Shown here: in pieces, positions 41,211 to 49,022 of the stretch
How positions within the stretch are numbered: the stretch's first letter is position 1
Layout of the letters: the number at the start of each line of letters is the position of its first letter
Source: Brevundimonas sp.
GTDB taxonomy: Bacteria; Pseudomonadota; Alphaproteobacteria; Caulobacterales; Caulobacteraceae
DNA length: 64,000 nucleotides
Direction of reading: 5' to 3'
Assembly: GCF_027484365.1 (NCBI RefSeq)
Contig: NZ_JAIXTC010000015.1
Coordinates: 62,001 to 126,000, forward strand
Program-made: the position numbers and the translations under genes
The notes under the pieces: generated by a model
The model's input: the letters and a program-made list of their open reading frames with translations, nothing else
The model's database searches: none
What the model was told of the DNA's origin: nothing

Positions 41211-41824
41211 TAGCCCCCGTAGCCGCGCCCGCCTCCGCCGAAGCCGCCGCGCGAGACGACGGTCGTGCGGCTCTGCACCCGGCTCGGGGCCTGACGCGCA
41301 ACGTCGGTCCCGTAGTCGCGGCCGTTGGCGATCTGACGACCCGTGCGGTAGTCACGGGTCAAGTATCCGCCGCCGTAGCCGTTCTGGTAGGCGCCGTTGC
41401 GGTCGCGGTACAGCGGTCCGCCGCCGCGATAGCCTCCGCCGTTCAGGAGCTGGCCGATCACGAACCCGGTCAGCAGGGGCGTGAAGAAGGAGCCGCCTGA
41501 ACCGTTGGGCCGACACTGGTCGGGGCCCCATTCGCCTTCGCATTCGGACTGGGTCGCATAGCGCGGCGCGGTCGTCTCCGCCTGCGTCCGCGCATTGGCC
41601 TCGGCGGCGTCGCATTCCGCGTCGGTGATGTCATTGGCCGCCTTGCACTCGTCCAGCGAGGTATAGGCCAGGGCCAGCTCGGGCTCAGGGACTGCGACCT
41701 GGGGCGCGCCGCAGGCGGCCAGCGAGAAGGACGCCGTGGCCATCAGACTGGTGACCTGCAGCGTGCGCGACCGCTTCAGGCGGCGCATGGTTTTCGTCTC
41801 GGCGGGGGAGGGGGTGTCGCTCAT
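41210..41824 (-). CDS. DUF1190 lipoprotein (YgiB/YjfM-like)
   Basis: A 204-residue predicted lipoprotein. A positively charged N-terminus is followed by a lipobox-like SLAACG at about residue 38. The middle has the family's paired-cysteine blocks (YTSLDECKAANDITDAECDAA and YATQSECEGEWGPDQCRP). The tail is Gly/Tyr/Arg rich and low in complexity (GGFGGGGRGYGG). Homologous to E. coli YgiB/YjfM, whose role is unknown. It ends the minus-strand half of a Yjf module, 7 bp after the DUF350 gene. Likely anchored in the envelope. Confidence 0.85.
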   Translation of the reverse strand: MSDTPSPAETKTMRRLKRSRTLQVTSLMATASFSLAACGAPQVAVPEPELALAYTSLDECKAANDITDAECDAAEANARTQAETTAPRYATQSECEGEWGPDQCRPNGSGGSFFTPLLTGFVIGQLLNGGGYRGGGPLYRDRNGAYQNGYGGGYLTRDYRTGRQIANGRDYGTDVARQAPSRVQSRTTVVSRGGFGGGGRGYGG

Positions 41825-41831
41825 CTTGCCC

Positions 41832-42242
41832 TCAGGTCGTCATGCAGGCGGCGTTCAGCAAGCCGACGCAGATGGAAATGGACGCCAGATAGATGGCTGC
41901 GGCGATCTCGCCGGCCTCGATGCGGGTCGCCAGGTTCCTGAACGCGAGGCGGCTGATGACCACGAAGACGCCGATCTGGATCACGCCGGCCAGGCTCGCC
42001 CAGGCCGCGAACTCCATCAGGCTGACGGTGTGCGACAGGGCCGAGGCCAGAGGCAGGACATAGCCGATCAGGGCGCCCCCCAATGCAATGGCCGCCGCCG
42101 GGTTGCCGTCCCGGATCAGGGTCCGCTCATGATAGGGCGTGACCCACTGGTAGATCAGCTTGAACGCCACGGTGAAGACCCCCGCCGCGGCGAAGGCGAT
42201 GACGAAGGCCGTGGCCCCCGTCTGGAATGCGAACCAGTCCAT
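41832..42242 (-). CDS. DUF350 membrane protein (YjfL-like)
   Basis: A small integral membrane protein, 136 residues with four hydrophobic helices: FVIAFAAAGVFTVAFKLIY, AIALGGALIGYVLPLASAL, FAAWASLAGVIQIGVFVV and EIAAAIYLASISICVGLLNAA. This is the double two-helix repeat layout of DUF350. It resembles E. coli YjfL, encoded with PspA-like YjfJ. It lies between DUF2491 (30 bp upstream) and DUF1190 (7 bp downstream). Biochemical role unknown; a PspA-partner membrane component is the working inference. Confidence 0.85.
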   Translation of the reverse strand: MDWFAFQTGATAFVIAFAAAGVFTVAFKLIYQWVTPYHERTLIRDGNPAAAIALGGALIGYVLPLASALSHTVSLMEFAAWASLAGVIQIGVFVVISRLAFRNLATRIEAGEIAAAIYLASISICVGLLNAACMTT

Positions 42243-42272
42243 CGTGTCTCTATTCCTTCTCGTGCAGGCGGC

Positions 42273-42935
42273 TCATGCCGTGAACTCGCCGACTTCCAGG
42301 GGGATGCCGACCATGATCTCGTGGCTGATGTCGGCGGATTTTCCGGGCGCCTTCTCGGGCTCCATCTCGAGCGCCAGCATCAGTTCGCGCCCGCCCGAGA
42401 GCTCGCGCGCATACAGCATGCAGGTCTGGAAAATCCGGCCATAGGGGACGGTCGCCGTCCGGCTGTCCCAGATCGATTCCCACAGGGTCACCGGCGGCTG
42501 GCGCGCATCGCTCTCGGCGAACCAGTAGCGGGGATAGGAGGGCAGTTCCTCGGCCGCCCCGTCGAACACGGGCTCGCTCAGCCGATCGGTCCAGACGCGG
42601 CGCTCTCGCGGGCCGGGCGGATAGGCGCTGGTCCAGGGGATGAAGAGGGAGAAGTCATAGGCCTCGGCGCCCGTGGCGTCGTCGCTCATGGCCTGAAGCA
42701 TGACATGGTCGTCGGTATAGAAGCGATGCACATGCTGGCCACTGTCCAGCGCGATCGTGCCCTGGGCCGTGATCTCCAGCGCATCGCGGTCGAGGTCGAA
42801 GACCGTTTCCGGCTGCAGCCGGCGCCAGGCCAGAGGGTCCAGCGACACGGTCCGGCCCAGGGTGATGTTGCGCACCACCGCCAGGCGATTGACGGGTTCC
42901 GCAGCAGGCTGTCCACCGAAGAGACGCTTGAACAT
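42273..42935 (-). CDS. DUF2491 protein (YjfK-like)
   Basis: A soluble 220-residue protein without signal peptide. Matches E. coli YjfK in character: MFKRLFGG start, internal LDRDALEITAQGTIALDSGQHVHRFYTDDHVMLQAM, and SEPVFDGAAEELPSYPRYWF, ending with EIMVGIPLEVGEFTA. The ATG at 42935 is chosen because it gives the typical family N-terminus; the frame extends 11 codons further. First gene of the minus-strand trio and divergent from the DUF2170 gene, with a palindrome between them. Function unknown. Confidence 0.82.
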   Translation of the reverse strand: MFKRLFGGQPAAEPVNRLAVVRNITLGRTVSLDPLAWRRLQPETVFDLDRDALEITAQGTIALDSGQHVHRFYTDDHVMLQAMSDDATGAEAYDFSLFIPWTSAYPPGPRERRVWTDRLSEPVFDGAAEELPSYPRYWFAESDARQPPVTLWESIWDSRTATVPYGRIFQTCMLYARELSGGRELMLALEMEPEKAPGKSADISHEIMVGIPLEVGEFTA

Positions 42936-43008
42936 GGTCTGGTCTTTACGCCGCATCGGTCGCGGCAACGAATGAAATTCGCATCCCGCTTGTCGAACGT
43001 CAAGTGTT

Positions 43009-43026
43009 CATGTTACGCGTTACATG
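43009..43026. promoter_or_regulatory. Near-perfect 18-bp palindrome in the divergent Yjf promoter region
   Basis: CATGTTACGCGTTACATG: eight of nine symmetric base pairs match. It lies 74 bp upstream of the DUF2491 start and 4 bp before the preferred ATG (43031) of the DUF2170 gene. The size and symmetry suit a dimeric ribbon-helix-helix or helix-turn-helix regulator, and the adjacent gene encodes an RHH-like segment. Autoregulation is inference. Confidence 0.5.
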
Positions 43027-43030
43027 CAAC

Positions 43031-43708
43031 ATGATCGATGCTGTCGACATCCCCACGTCTGCGCCCGGCACGGATCGCATCCGCGCCTGGCGAAAGGCAC
43101 GTCGCGACGCCGGCATGATCAAGCTGGAATTCTGGGTCCCCAGGGACTGCCGTGACGATGTCCGCGCCGCCGTGCACGCCATCGTCACCGATTCGACCCG
43201 GGGGCCCGCGCTTGCGCCCCGCCGACCACGCCCCACCTCAATGCCATCAACCGGAGCCGATCTACACATGGACGCCGTCATCGAAACCGCCTGGACCGTT
43301 CCCGCCATCAAGGCGGCGCTGGAAGACTCGTCGCTGGTTCGCGAGGGGGAAATGACCCTGCGCGTGCTGGAGGGGGCTGACCCCGTGCTGCTGGCGACCA
43401 TGCATGAATACGGCGACCTGCCGATCTACCTGTCGGTCGGCGGGGCCCAGATCGTGGTCTCGGTCCTGCTGTGGCCGGTGTCGGAACAGGCCGATACCGC
43501 CCGGTTCAACGAGTTCCTGCTCAAGGCCCAGCGGGTCGTGCCCCTGTCGAACTTCGCCATCACCACGGTCGGTGATCAGGATGTCTATGAACTGATGGGC
43601 GAGCTGTCGTCGAAGACGACGCTTCAGACTATCCTGATCGAACTGCGCACCCTGGCCGAGAACGCCATCGACGCGACCAGCCTTCGCGACACCTTCGGCG
43701 CCGCCTGA
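43031..43708 (+). CDS. DUF2170 protein (YjfI-like) with an N-terminal ribbon-helix-helix-like extension
   Basis: 225 residues. The C-terminal part, from about residue 80 (MDAVIETAWTVPAIKAALED...), matches DUF2170/YjfI, with LYLSVGGAQIVVSVLLWPV-like strands and FNEFLLKAQRVVPLSNFAI. The N-terminal 55 residues contain DRIRAWRKARRDAGMIKLEFWVP followed by a helix, like small RHH/MazE-type antitoxins (a basic helix, then a beta-strand). A Pro/Arg-rich linker joins them. The start is uncertain: 43031 has no Shine-Dalgarno; ATG 43269, preceded by GGAG, would give the DUF2170 domain alone. It lies 19 bp before pspA. Confidence 0.7.
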   Translation: MIDAVDIPTSAPGTDRIRAWRKARRDAGMIKLEFWVPRDCRDDVRAAVHAIVTDSTRGPALAPRRPRPTSMPSTGADLHMDAVIETAWTVPAIKAALEDSSLVREGEMTLRVLEGADPVLLATMHEYGDLPIYLSVGGAQIVVSVLLWPVSEQADTARFNEFLLKAQRVVPLSNFAITTVGDQDVYELMGELSSKTTLQTILIELRTLAENAIDATSLRDTFGAA

Positions 43709-43727
43709 CCCTTCGGAGACTACAGAC

Positions 43728-44474
43728 ATGTCCATGCTCGCCAAACTCTCCGCCCTGTTCCGCGGCACCGCCCATGACGCCGCCCAGGGCGTCGTCGACC
43801 AGAACGCCCTGAAGATCCTCGACCAGGAAATCCGCGACGCCGACACCGCCCAGGGCAAGGCCCGCGACGACCTCGCCGGCCTCGTCGCCCGCCGCCGGAT
43901 GGCCGAGAACGAAATGACCTCGTTCCGCGACCAGATCGCCAAATACGAGTCGTCGACCCGCGCCGCCCTCGGCCAGGGCAAGACCGACCTCGCCCGCGAG
44001 GTCGCCGGCCGCATCGCCGAGCTGGAATCCGAGATCGGCACGCGCGGCCCGCTGATCGAGAACATGAAAGCGGCCGAGGCCCGCCTGCGCACCGCCATCG
44101 CCTCGACCGACCAGAAGATCGAGACCCTGCGTCGCGAGATCGACATCGTGAAGGTCAATGAGTCGGTGCAGCGCGCCCAGACCTCGGTCGCCCTGCAATC
44201 AGCCGGCGCCCACTCGCGCATCGGCTCGGCCGCCGACAGCCTGCAACGCATCAAGCAGCGCCAGGCGGTCCAGGAAGAACGCCTGCGCGTCGGCCAGGAG
44301 TTCGAGGACAAGCGCACGGGCGCCGACCTCGACGCCAAGCTGAAGGAGGCCGGCATCCTGCCCGGTCATTCGTCGGCCGACGACGTGCTGGCCCGTCTGA
44401 CGCAGCAGGACGTGACGGTGGTGACGCCGCGCATCGGCCAGACGACGCCGGCCGCCGATAAAGAGCCGGGCTAG
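43728..44474 (+). CDS. PspA/IM30 family protein (YjfJ-like)
   Basis: An ESCRT-III-like membrane-remodelling coiled-coil protein, 248 residues. MSMLAKLSALFRGTAHDAA is an amphipathic N-terminal helix; residues about 25-190 are almost wholly helical, charged coiled coil (ARRRMAENEMTSFRDQIAKYE, and RLRTAIASTDQKIETLRREID). The tail is a short flexible region. GGAG precedes the ATG. It belongs to the YjfJ rather than the pspABC operon class, as judged from the DUF2170/DUF2491/DUF350 neighbours. Probably binds stressed inner membrane. Confidence 0.9.
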   Translation: MSMLAKLSALFRGTAHDAAQGVVDQNALKILDQEIRDADTAQGKARDDLAGLVARRRMAENEMTSFRDQIAKYESSTRAALGQGKTDLAREVAGRIAELESEIGTRGPLIENMKAAEARLRTAIASTDQKIETLRREIDIVKVNESVQRAQTSVALQSAGAHSRIGSAADSLQRIKQRQAVQEERLRVGQEFEDKRTGADLDAKLKEAGILPGHSSADDVLARLTQQDVTVVTPRIGQTTPAADKEPG

Positions 44475-44482
44475 GGAGCAGT

Positions 44483-44673
44483 CTCCTCCCCGTCGGCGAA
44501 GGCCGATGGGGAGGTGGCTCATCGCGGTCAGCGATGAGACGGAGGGGGCGACACGGTGTCTCCGATGATTCGCCACCCGCCGCTGACTCCAGCCGTTACC
44601 TCGCCCCCTCCGTCACGACGCGAATGCGCGTCGTGCCACCTCCCCATTCGCCAGGCGGCGAACGGGGAGGAGA
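44483..44673. repeat. Composite palindromic repeat between pspA and the ATP-grasp gene
   Basis: A nested inverted repeat. The left end is a hairpin (CCTCCCC against GGGGAGG, 44486-44515), the right end a matching hairpin (CACCTCCCC against GGGGAGG, 44635-44670). An inner pair, GACGGAGGGGGCG and CGCCCCCTCCGTC, completes the symmetry. It resembles 8666-8844 in architecture. Its last bases (GGGGAGGAGACAGGAAG) serve as the Shine-Dalgarno region of the next gene, so folding could occlude translation. Confidence 0.82.
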
Positions 44674-44684
44674 CAGGAAGCAAC

Positions 44685-45845
44685 ATGCAACGCCTTATCC
44701 TCCCCACGCGTCCCGACTGGCAGGCGAAGGCCGATAGCCTCGGCTTCACCTGGCATCACACCTCGGGAGATCCCTACTGGTCCGACGACGTCGCCTATGC
44801 CTTCACCCTTCAGGAGGTGGAGGAGGGGATCGAGGCGCCGACGGCCGAACTACACCAGATGTGCCTCGACCTGGTCGACGAGGCGGTGAAGTCCGAACGG
44901 CTGATGGGACTGCTCGACATCCCGGAAAAGCTCCGGGACTACGTCGCCGACAGCTGGAAACGGGGTGATCCGTCGCTCTACGGGCGCTTTGACTTCGCCT
45001 ATGACGGCCAGGGTCCGGCCAGGCTGTACGAATACAACGCCGACACCCCGACCTCGATCTACGAGAGCGCCGTGTTCCAGTGGCTGTGGCTGGAGGACCG
45101 GATCGCCGACGGGTCGCTGCCTGCCGACGCCGACCAGTTCAACAGCCTGCACGAGAAGCTGGTCGACCGATTCCGCGCCATCTTCCCCGACGGCGGTTTC
45201 GTCCATTTCTCCTCCGATCCCGACTTCGTCGAGGATCGCCAGACGGTGCGCTTCCTCGAGGATCTGGCCAGACAGGCCGGGCTCGATCCGAAATTCGTGG
45301 CCATCGGCGATATCGGCCTGAACGCCGACGGCCGGTTTGTGGACGAAGAGAACTGGCTGATCCAGGCGATGTTCAAACTCTATCCGTGGGAACAGATGCT
45401 GCGCGACGACTATGCCGAGCCCCTGCCGACGGCCGGGGTCACGGTGCTGGAGCCGGCCTGGAAATCGATCCTGTCCAACAAGGGCATCCTGCCGCTGTTG
45501 TGGGAACGCCACGCCGGCCACCCCAACCTGCTGGAGAGCTATTTCGAGGACGATCCCAAGGCCTCGGCCCTCTCTTCGGCCCACGTCCGCAAACCCCTCT
45601 GCTCGCGCGAGGGCGACAACATCTCGATCGTCGAGCCCGGCGGGACGGAGCAGGGTGTCGACGGCGGCTATGACGGCCGTGCCATCCTTCAGGCCGTTCA
45701 CGCTCCGCCGGTCTTCGACGGTCGCTACGCCATCATCGGCTCCTGGGTCGCGGGCGAAGAGCCGGCCGGCATGTCGGTGCGCGAGGACGAGGGCCGGATC
45801 ACGCGGAACGTCTCGCGCTTCGTACCCCACTTCATTCGCGACTGA
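44685..45845 (+). CDS. Glutathionylspermidine synthase-like ATP-grasp protein (YjfC/YgiC-like)
   Basis: 386 residues, matching the length of E. coli YjfC and YgiC. The C-N ligase ATP-grasp features include RLYEYNADTPTSIYESAVFQWLW, LEPAWKSILSNKGILPLLWERH and the terminal IGSWVAGEEPAGMSVREDEGRITRN. Only the synthetase half is present; there is no amidase domain, so it probably ligates a peptide or amine not yet known. ATG 44685 is preceded by GGAGGAG/AGGAAG; the frame upstream to 44556 lies within the repeat. Completes the Yjf set; a PPP phosphatase follows within 40 bp. Confidence 0.9.
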   Translation: MQRLILPTRPDWQAKADSLGFTWHHTSGDPYWSDDVAYAFTLQEVEEGIEAPTAELHQMCLDLVDEAVKSERLMGLLDIPEKLRDYVADSWKRGDPSLYGRFDFAYDGQGPARLYEYNADTPTSIYESAVFQWLWLEDRIADGSLPADADQFNSLHEKLVDRFRAIFPDGGFVHFSSDPDFVEDRQTVRFLEDLARQAGLDPKFVAIGDIGLNADGRFVDEENWLIQAMFKLYPWEQMLRDDYAEPLPTAGVTVLEPAWKSILSNKGILPLLWERHAGHPNLLESYFEDDPKASALSSAHVRKPLCSREGDNISIVEPGGTEQGVDGGYDGRAILQAVHAPPVFDGRYAIIGSWVAGEEPAGMSVREDEGRITRNVSRFVPHFIRD

Positions 45846-45883
45846 GCCCGGGGCCGCTTGAACGCAGGGGAACGACGGGGCAT

Positions 45884-46699
45884 GTGAATCCCATGCTCTC
45901 CCGCCTGTTTCCCAATCGGCCCGCCCGGCCGGCGTCGCGCACGCCGCCCGGCTGCGTGATCTGGGCGGTGGGCGATATCCACGGTCGTTCGGATCTGGCC
46001 GACCGCCTGATCCAGGCCGTCCGCGCCGATCTTCATGCCGCCGAGGCCACGCGCAAGGTGGTGGTCTTCCTGGGCGACTATGTCGATCGCGGACTGGATT
46101 CCCGCGGCGTGCTGAACCAGCTGATCAATCTCGCGGCCGATCCGGGGCTCGAGGTCCATCTCCTCCGCGGCAATCACGAGGAGCGGATGGAGGCCTTCCT
46201 GCACGATCCACAGGTCGGCCCGTCCTGGTGCGACTACGGCGGCCGCGACACCCTGGTCTCCTACGGCGTCAATCCGCCGTCGATGAGGGGCGACGTCCAG
46301 GCCTGGGCCGAGGCGTCTCGCGCGCTCGCCGAAGCCCTTCCGCAGTCGCATCACGAGTTGCTGGCCCGCCTCGAGAACTCGGTCTCCATAGGCGACTATT
46401 TCTTCGCCCACGCCGGCGCCCGTCCCGGCGTCGCCCTGACGGTCCAGTCGCCCGAAGACCTGCTGTGGATTCGCCAGCCGTTCCTCGATCATGCCGGCCT
46501 GTTCGAGCAGGTGGTCGTCCACGGCCACACCCCGATCGAGGCGGTGCATTCCGACGCGCGCCGGATCGGCGTCGATACCGGCGCCTATGCCACCAATGTG
46601 CTGTCCGCGGTCCGTCTCGAACGCGAGACGCGGGTCCTGCTGCAGGCGACGGGACGCGCCGGCCGGGTGGCGATCACCACCTCGGCCCTGTCGATCTAG
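45884..46699 (+). CDS. PPP-family metallophosphatase (serine/threonine phosphatase-like)
   Basis: Two-metal calcineurin-like phosphatase, 271 residues. All motifs are present: VGDIHGRSD (about residues 29-37), FLGDYVDRG (about 62-70), LRGNHEER (about 96-103), and later FFAHAGARPG and VVHGHTPI. Members dephosphorylate proteins or diadenosine tetraphosphate. The start is ambiguous: GTG 45884 or ATG 45893 three codons later. It follows the ATP-grasp gene closely on the same strand and may be co-transcribed. It converges with the WecB-type gene, sharing a CTAG where both stop. Confidence 0.9.
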   Translation: MNPMLSRLFPNRPARPASRTPPGCVIWAVGDIHGRSDLADRLIQAVRADLHAAEATRKVVVFLGDYVDRGLDSRGVLNQLINLAADPGLEVHLLRGNHEERMEAFLHDPQVGPSWCDYGGRDTLVSYGVNPPSMRGDVQAWAEASRALAEALPQSHHELLARLENSVSIGDYFFAHAGARPGVALTVQSPEDLLWIRQPFLDHAGLFEQVVVHGHTPIEAVHSDARRIGVDTGAYATNVLSAVRLERETRVLLQATGRAGRVAITTSALSI

Positions 46700-47568
46700 G
46701 CCGAACGGCCGGCCCGCTTCGCGCGAAACGCCGTCCAGAGATCGGCGATGATCAGATGGCTCAGGCTCCACGGCTCGATCAGATAGCGTCGCGCCAGCCG
46801 CTTCGGATCGTGGACCAGACGGAACAACCATTCGAGGCCCATCCGGCCCATCCATCGCGGCGCGGCCTTCTGTTCGCCGGCCTCGTAGTCGAAGGCGGCG
46901 CCGACCGAGAAGACGGCGCAGTTGGGCAGGGCGTCCAGATTGTCGAGGATCCAGAGTTCCTGTCGCGGCATGCCCATTCCGACGAACAGGATGTGGGGAT
47001 CGAAGGCCTTCACCTCGTTGACGACGACGGTATTGTCCCGCGAGCCCGGCGTGGCGATGAAATAGCCGTCACGGGCGCGAATGTCGGCGTTCGGATATTC
47101 GGCGGCCAGTCTCCCACGCGCCCGTTCGACCACATGTCGCGCGCCGCCCACATACATGATGCGCCAGCCCTTGCGGTCGGCCAGGCTCCAGAAATGGTCG
47201 CGCCAGTCCAGATAGGTGCAACGGTGGAAGGCCTTGCCGTGCAGGCCCAGCAATTTGGCGAAATGGATCAGGGGGGTGGAATCGACCTCGACCAGGTCGG
47301 CCCGTTCGTAGAAGCGCTGAAGTCGCGGCTCCTTTTGCAGCAGGGCGAGGCTGTTCAGATTGTGATTGGCGATGAGCACCTTTCGGCGCGCGTCGACCCA
47401 GGTCTCGAGGTGGTGCAGAACCTCTTCAGGCCGGACCAGATCGACGGTCTGGCCCAGCAGGCGCACGCGCTCACGCTCGCGCCGGGCCTTGCGAAAGGGC
47501 GACCGCACCTGTTGGCGGCGCTCAAGTCCTGCGGCTTCGGGCAGAAGAAGGGGCGAGGAGTCTGTCAT
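46696..47568 (-). CDS. WecB/TagA/CpsF family glycosyltransferase
   Basis: GT26 transferase of surface polysaccharide synthesis, 290 residues. Family motifs: ITNHNLNS-type IANHNLNSLAL, DLVEVDSTPLIHFAKLLG (catalytic Asp region, normally D-G-x-P/x), RIMYVGGARHVVERARGRL, and ILFVGMGMPRQELWILDN. The C-terminus is basic and amphipathic (RAKRAGRSA), suiting peripheral membrane attachment. Divergent from ugd, 144 bp away. Acceptor and donor unknown, probably a UDP-HexNAc type onto a lipid-linked sugar. Confidence 0.9.
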   Translation of the reverse strand: MTDSSPLLLPEAAGLERRQQVRSPFRKARRERERVRLLGQTVDLVRPEEVLHHLETWVDARRKVLIANHNLNSLALLQKEPRLQRFYERADLVEVDSTPLIHFAKLLGLHGKAFHRCTYLDWRDHFWSLADRKGWRIMYVGGARHVVERARGRLAAEYPNADIRARDGYFIATPGSRDNTVVVNEVKAFDPHILFVGMGMPRQELWILDNLDALPNCAVFSVGAAFDYEAGEQKAAPRWMGRMGLEWLFRLVHDPKRLARRYLIEPWSLSHLIIADLWTAFRAKRAGRSA

Positions 47569-47712
47569 GGCGCAATCCTGCGCAGACGAGGCTCAAGATC
47601 GGGTAAGAGGACAGGCTTAACAGGGTATGGACCGCAACGGGCGCGGCCGTGACCTTTTGCGCCGCACCATTCGCTGGGGTAGAGCTGGCGACCTGTCGCC
47701 GGGGAGAGTTTG

Positions 47713-49017
47713 ATGCGCGTGACGATGATTGGCACCGGCTATGTCGGTCTGGTGTCCGGCGCCTGTTTCGCCGACTTCGGCCACACGGTCGTCTGCGTCG
47801 ACAAGGACCCGTCCAAGATCGAACGGCTGAACGCGGGCGAGATCCCGATCTTCGAGCCGGGCCTGGAGCAGCTGGTCGCCGACAACGTCAAGGCCGGCCG
47901 CCTGTCGTTCACCCTCGACGGCGCCGAAGCGATCCGGTCGGCCGATGTCGTCTTCATCGCGGTCGGCACCCCGACGCGGCGCGGCGACGGCCATGCCGAC
48001 CTGTCCTACGTCTACGCCGCCGCCGAGGAGATCGCCGGACTGGTCGAAGGCTTTACGGTCGTGGTCAACAAGTCGACCGTGCCGGTCGGCACCGGCGACG
48101 AGGTCGAGGCCATCATCCGCCGCGTCAATCCTGACGCGGAGTTCGCCGTCGTCTCCAATCCCGAGTTCCTGCGCGAAGGCGCCGCGATCGAGGACTTCAA
48201 GCGCCCGGACCGCGTCGTGGTCGGCACGGACGATGACCGCGCCAGGGCCGTGATGGCCGAGGTCTATCGCCCGCTCAGTCTCAACGACTTCCCCGTCATC
48301 TATACGTCGCGCCGGACCTCGGAGCTGATCAAATACGCCGGCAACGCCTTCCTCGCTTTGAAGATCACCTTCATCAACGAGATCGCCGACCTGTGCGAAC
48401 AGGTCGGCGCCGACGTGCAGCAGGTCGCCAAGGGCATCGGTCTGGACGGGCGGATCGGATCGAAATTCCTCAACGCCGGCCCCGGTTACGGCGGCTCCTG
48501 CTTCCCCAAGGACACCGTCGCCCTGGTCCGCACGGCCCAGCAGTACGGCACGCCGGTCCGGCTGGTGGAGACCACGGTCGAGGTCAATGATGCGCGCAAG
48601 AAGGCCATGGCCGACCGGGTCATCGCGGCCCTGGGCGGCTCCGGCGCGGGCAAGACCGTCGGCATCCTCGGCCTGGCCTTCAAGCCGAACACCGACGACA
48701 TGCGCGATGCGCCGAGCCTCGACATCGTCCCTGCCCTGATCGCCGCGGGTGTAAAGGTGCAGGCCTATGATCCCGAAAGCATGCACGAGGCGCAGAAGCT
48801 TCTGCCCGATGTGGACTACCGCGATGACGCCTACAGCGCGATCGAGGACGCCGACGCCGTCGTCATCCTGACCGAGTGGGACCAGTTCCGCGCCCTGGAT
48901 CTGGACCGGGTCAAGCTTCTGGCCCGCGCGCCGGTGGTCGTCGATCTGAGGAACGTCTATCGCCCCGCCGAGATGCGGGCGCGCGGCTTCGCCTACACCA
49001 GCATCGGCCGGGGCTGA
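47713..49017 (+). CDS. ugd: UDP-glucose 6-dehydrogenase
   Basis: Oxidises UDP-glucose to UDP-glucuronate, a precursor for acidic exopolysaccharide and LPS. 434 residues. Rossmann motif IGTGYVGLVSGACFADFGH at the N-terminus, catalytic Cys in GPGYGGSCFPKDT (about residue 260), and the GLAFKPNTDDMRDAPS motif starting the C-terminal UDP-binding domain. GGGGAGAG lies upstream of ATG 47713; a TTG just before it in frame is less likely. Five bases separate its stop from the epimerase start, so the pair is an operon. Confidence 0.97.
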   Translation: MRVTMIGTGYVGLVSGACFADFGHTVVCVDKDPSKIERLNAGEIPIFEPGLEQLVADNVKAGRLSFTLDGAEAIRSADVVFIAVGTPTRRGDGHADLSYVYAAAEEIAGLVEGFTVVVNKSTVPVGTGDEVEAIIRRVNPDAEFAVVSNPEFLREGAAIEDFKRPDRVVVGTDDDRARAVMAEVYRPLSLNDFPVIYTSRRTSELIKYAGNAFLALKITFINEIADLCEQVGADVQQVAKGIGLDGRIGSKFLNAGPGYGGSCFPKDTVALVRTAQQYGTPVRLVETTVEVNDARKKAMADRVIAALGGSGAGKTVGILGLAFKPNTDDMRDAPSLDIVPALIAAGVKVQAYDPESMHEAQKLLPDVDYRDDAYSAIEDADAVVILTEWDQFRALDLDRVKLLARAPVVVDLRNVYRPAEMRARGFAYTSIGRG

Positions 49018-49022
49018 GCGCG

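Noticed and set aside
43190..43268. A frameshift splitting DUF2170 from a separate small RHH gene
   Set aside because: The frame stays open through the linker and no alternative frame gives a better N-terminal protein; kept as one gene with an uncertain start.
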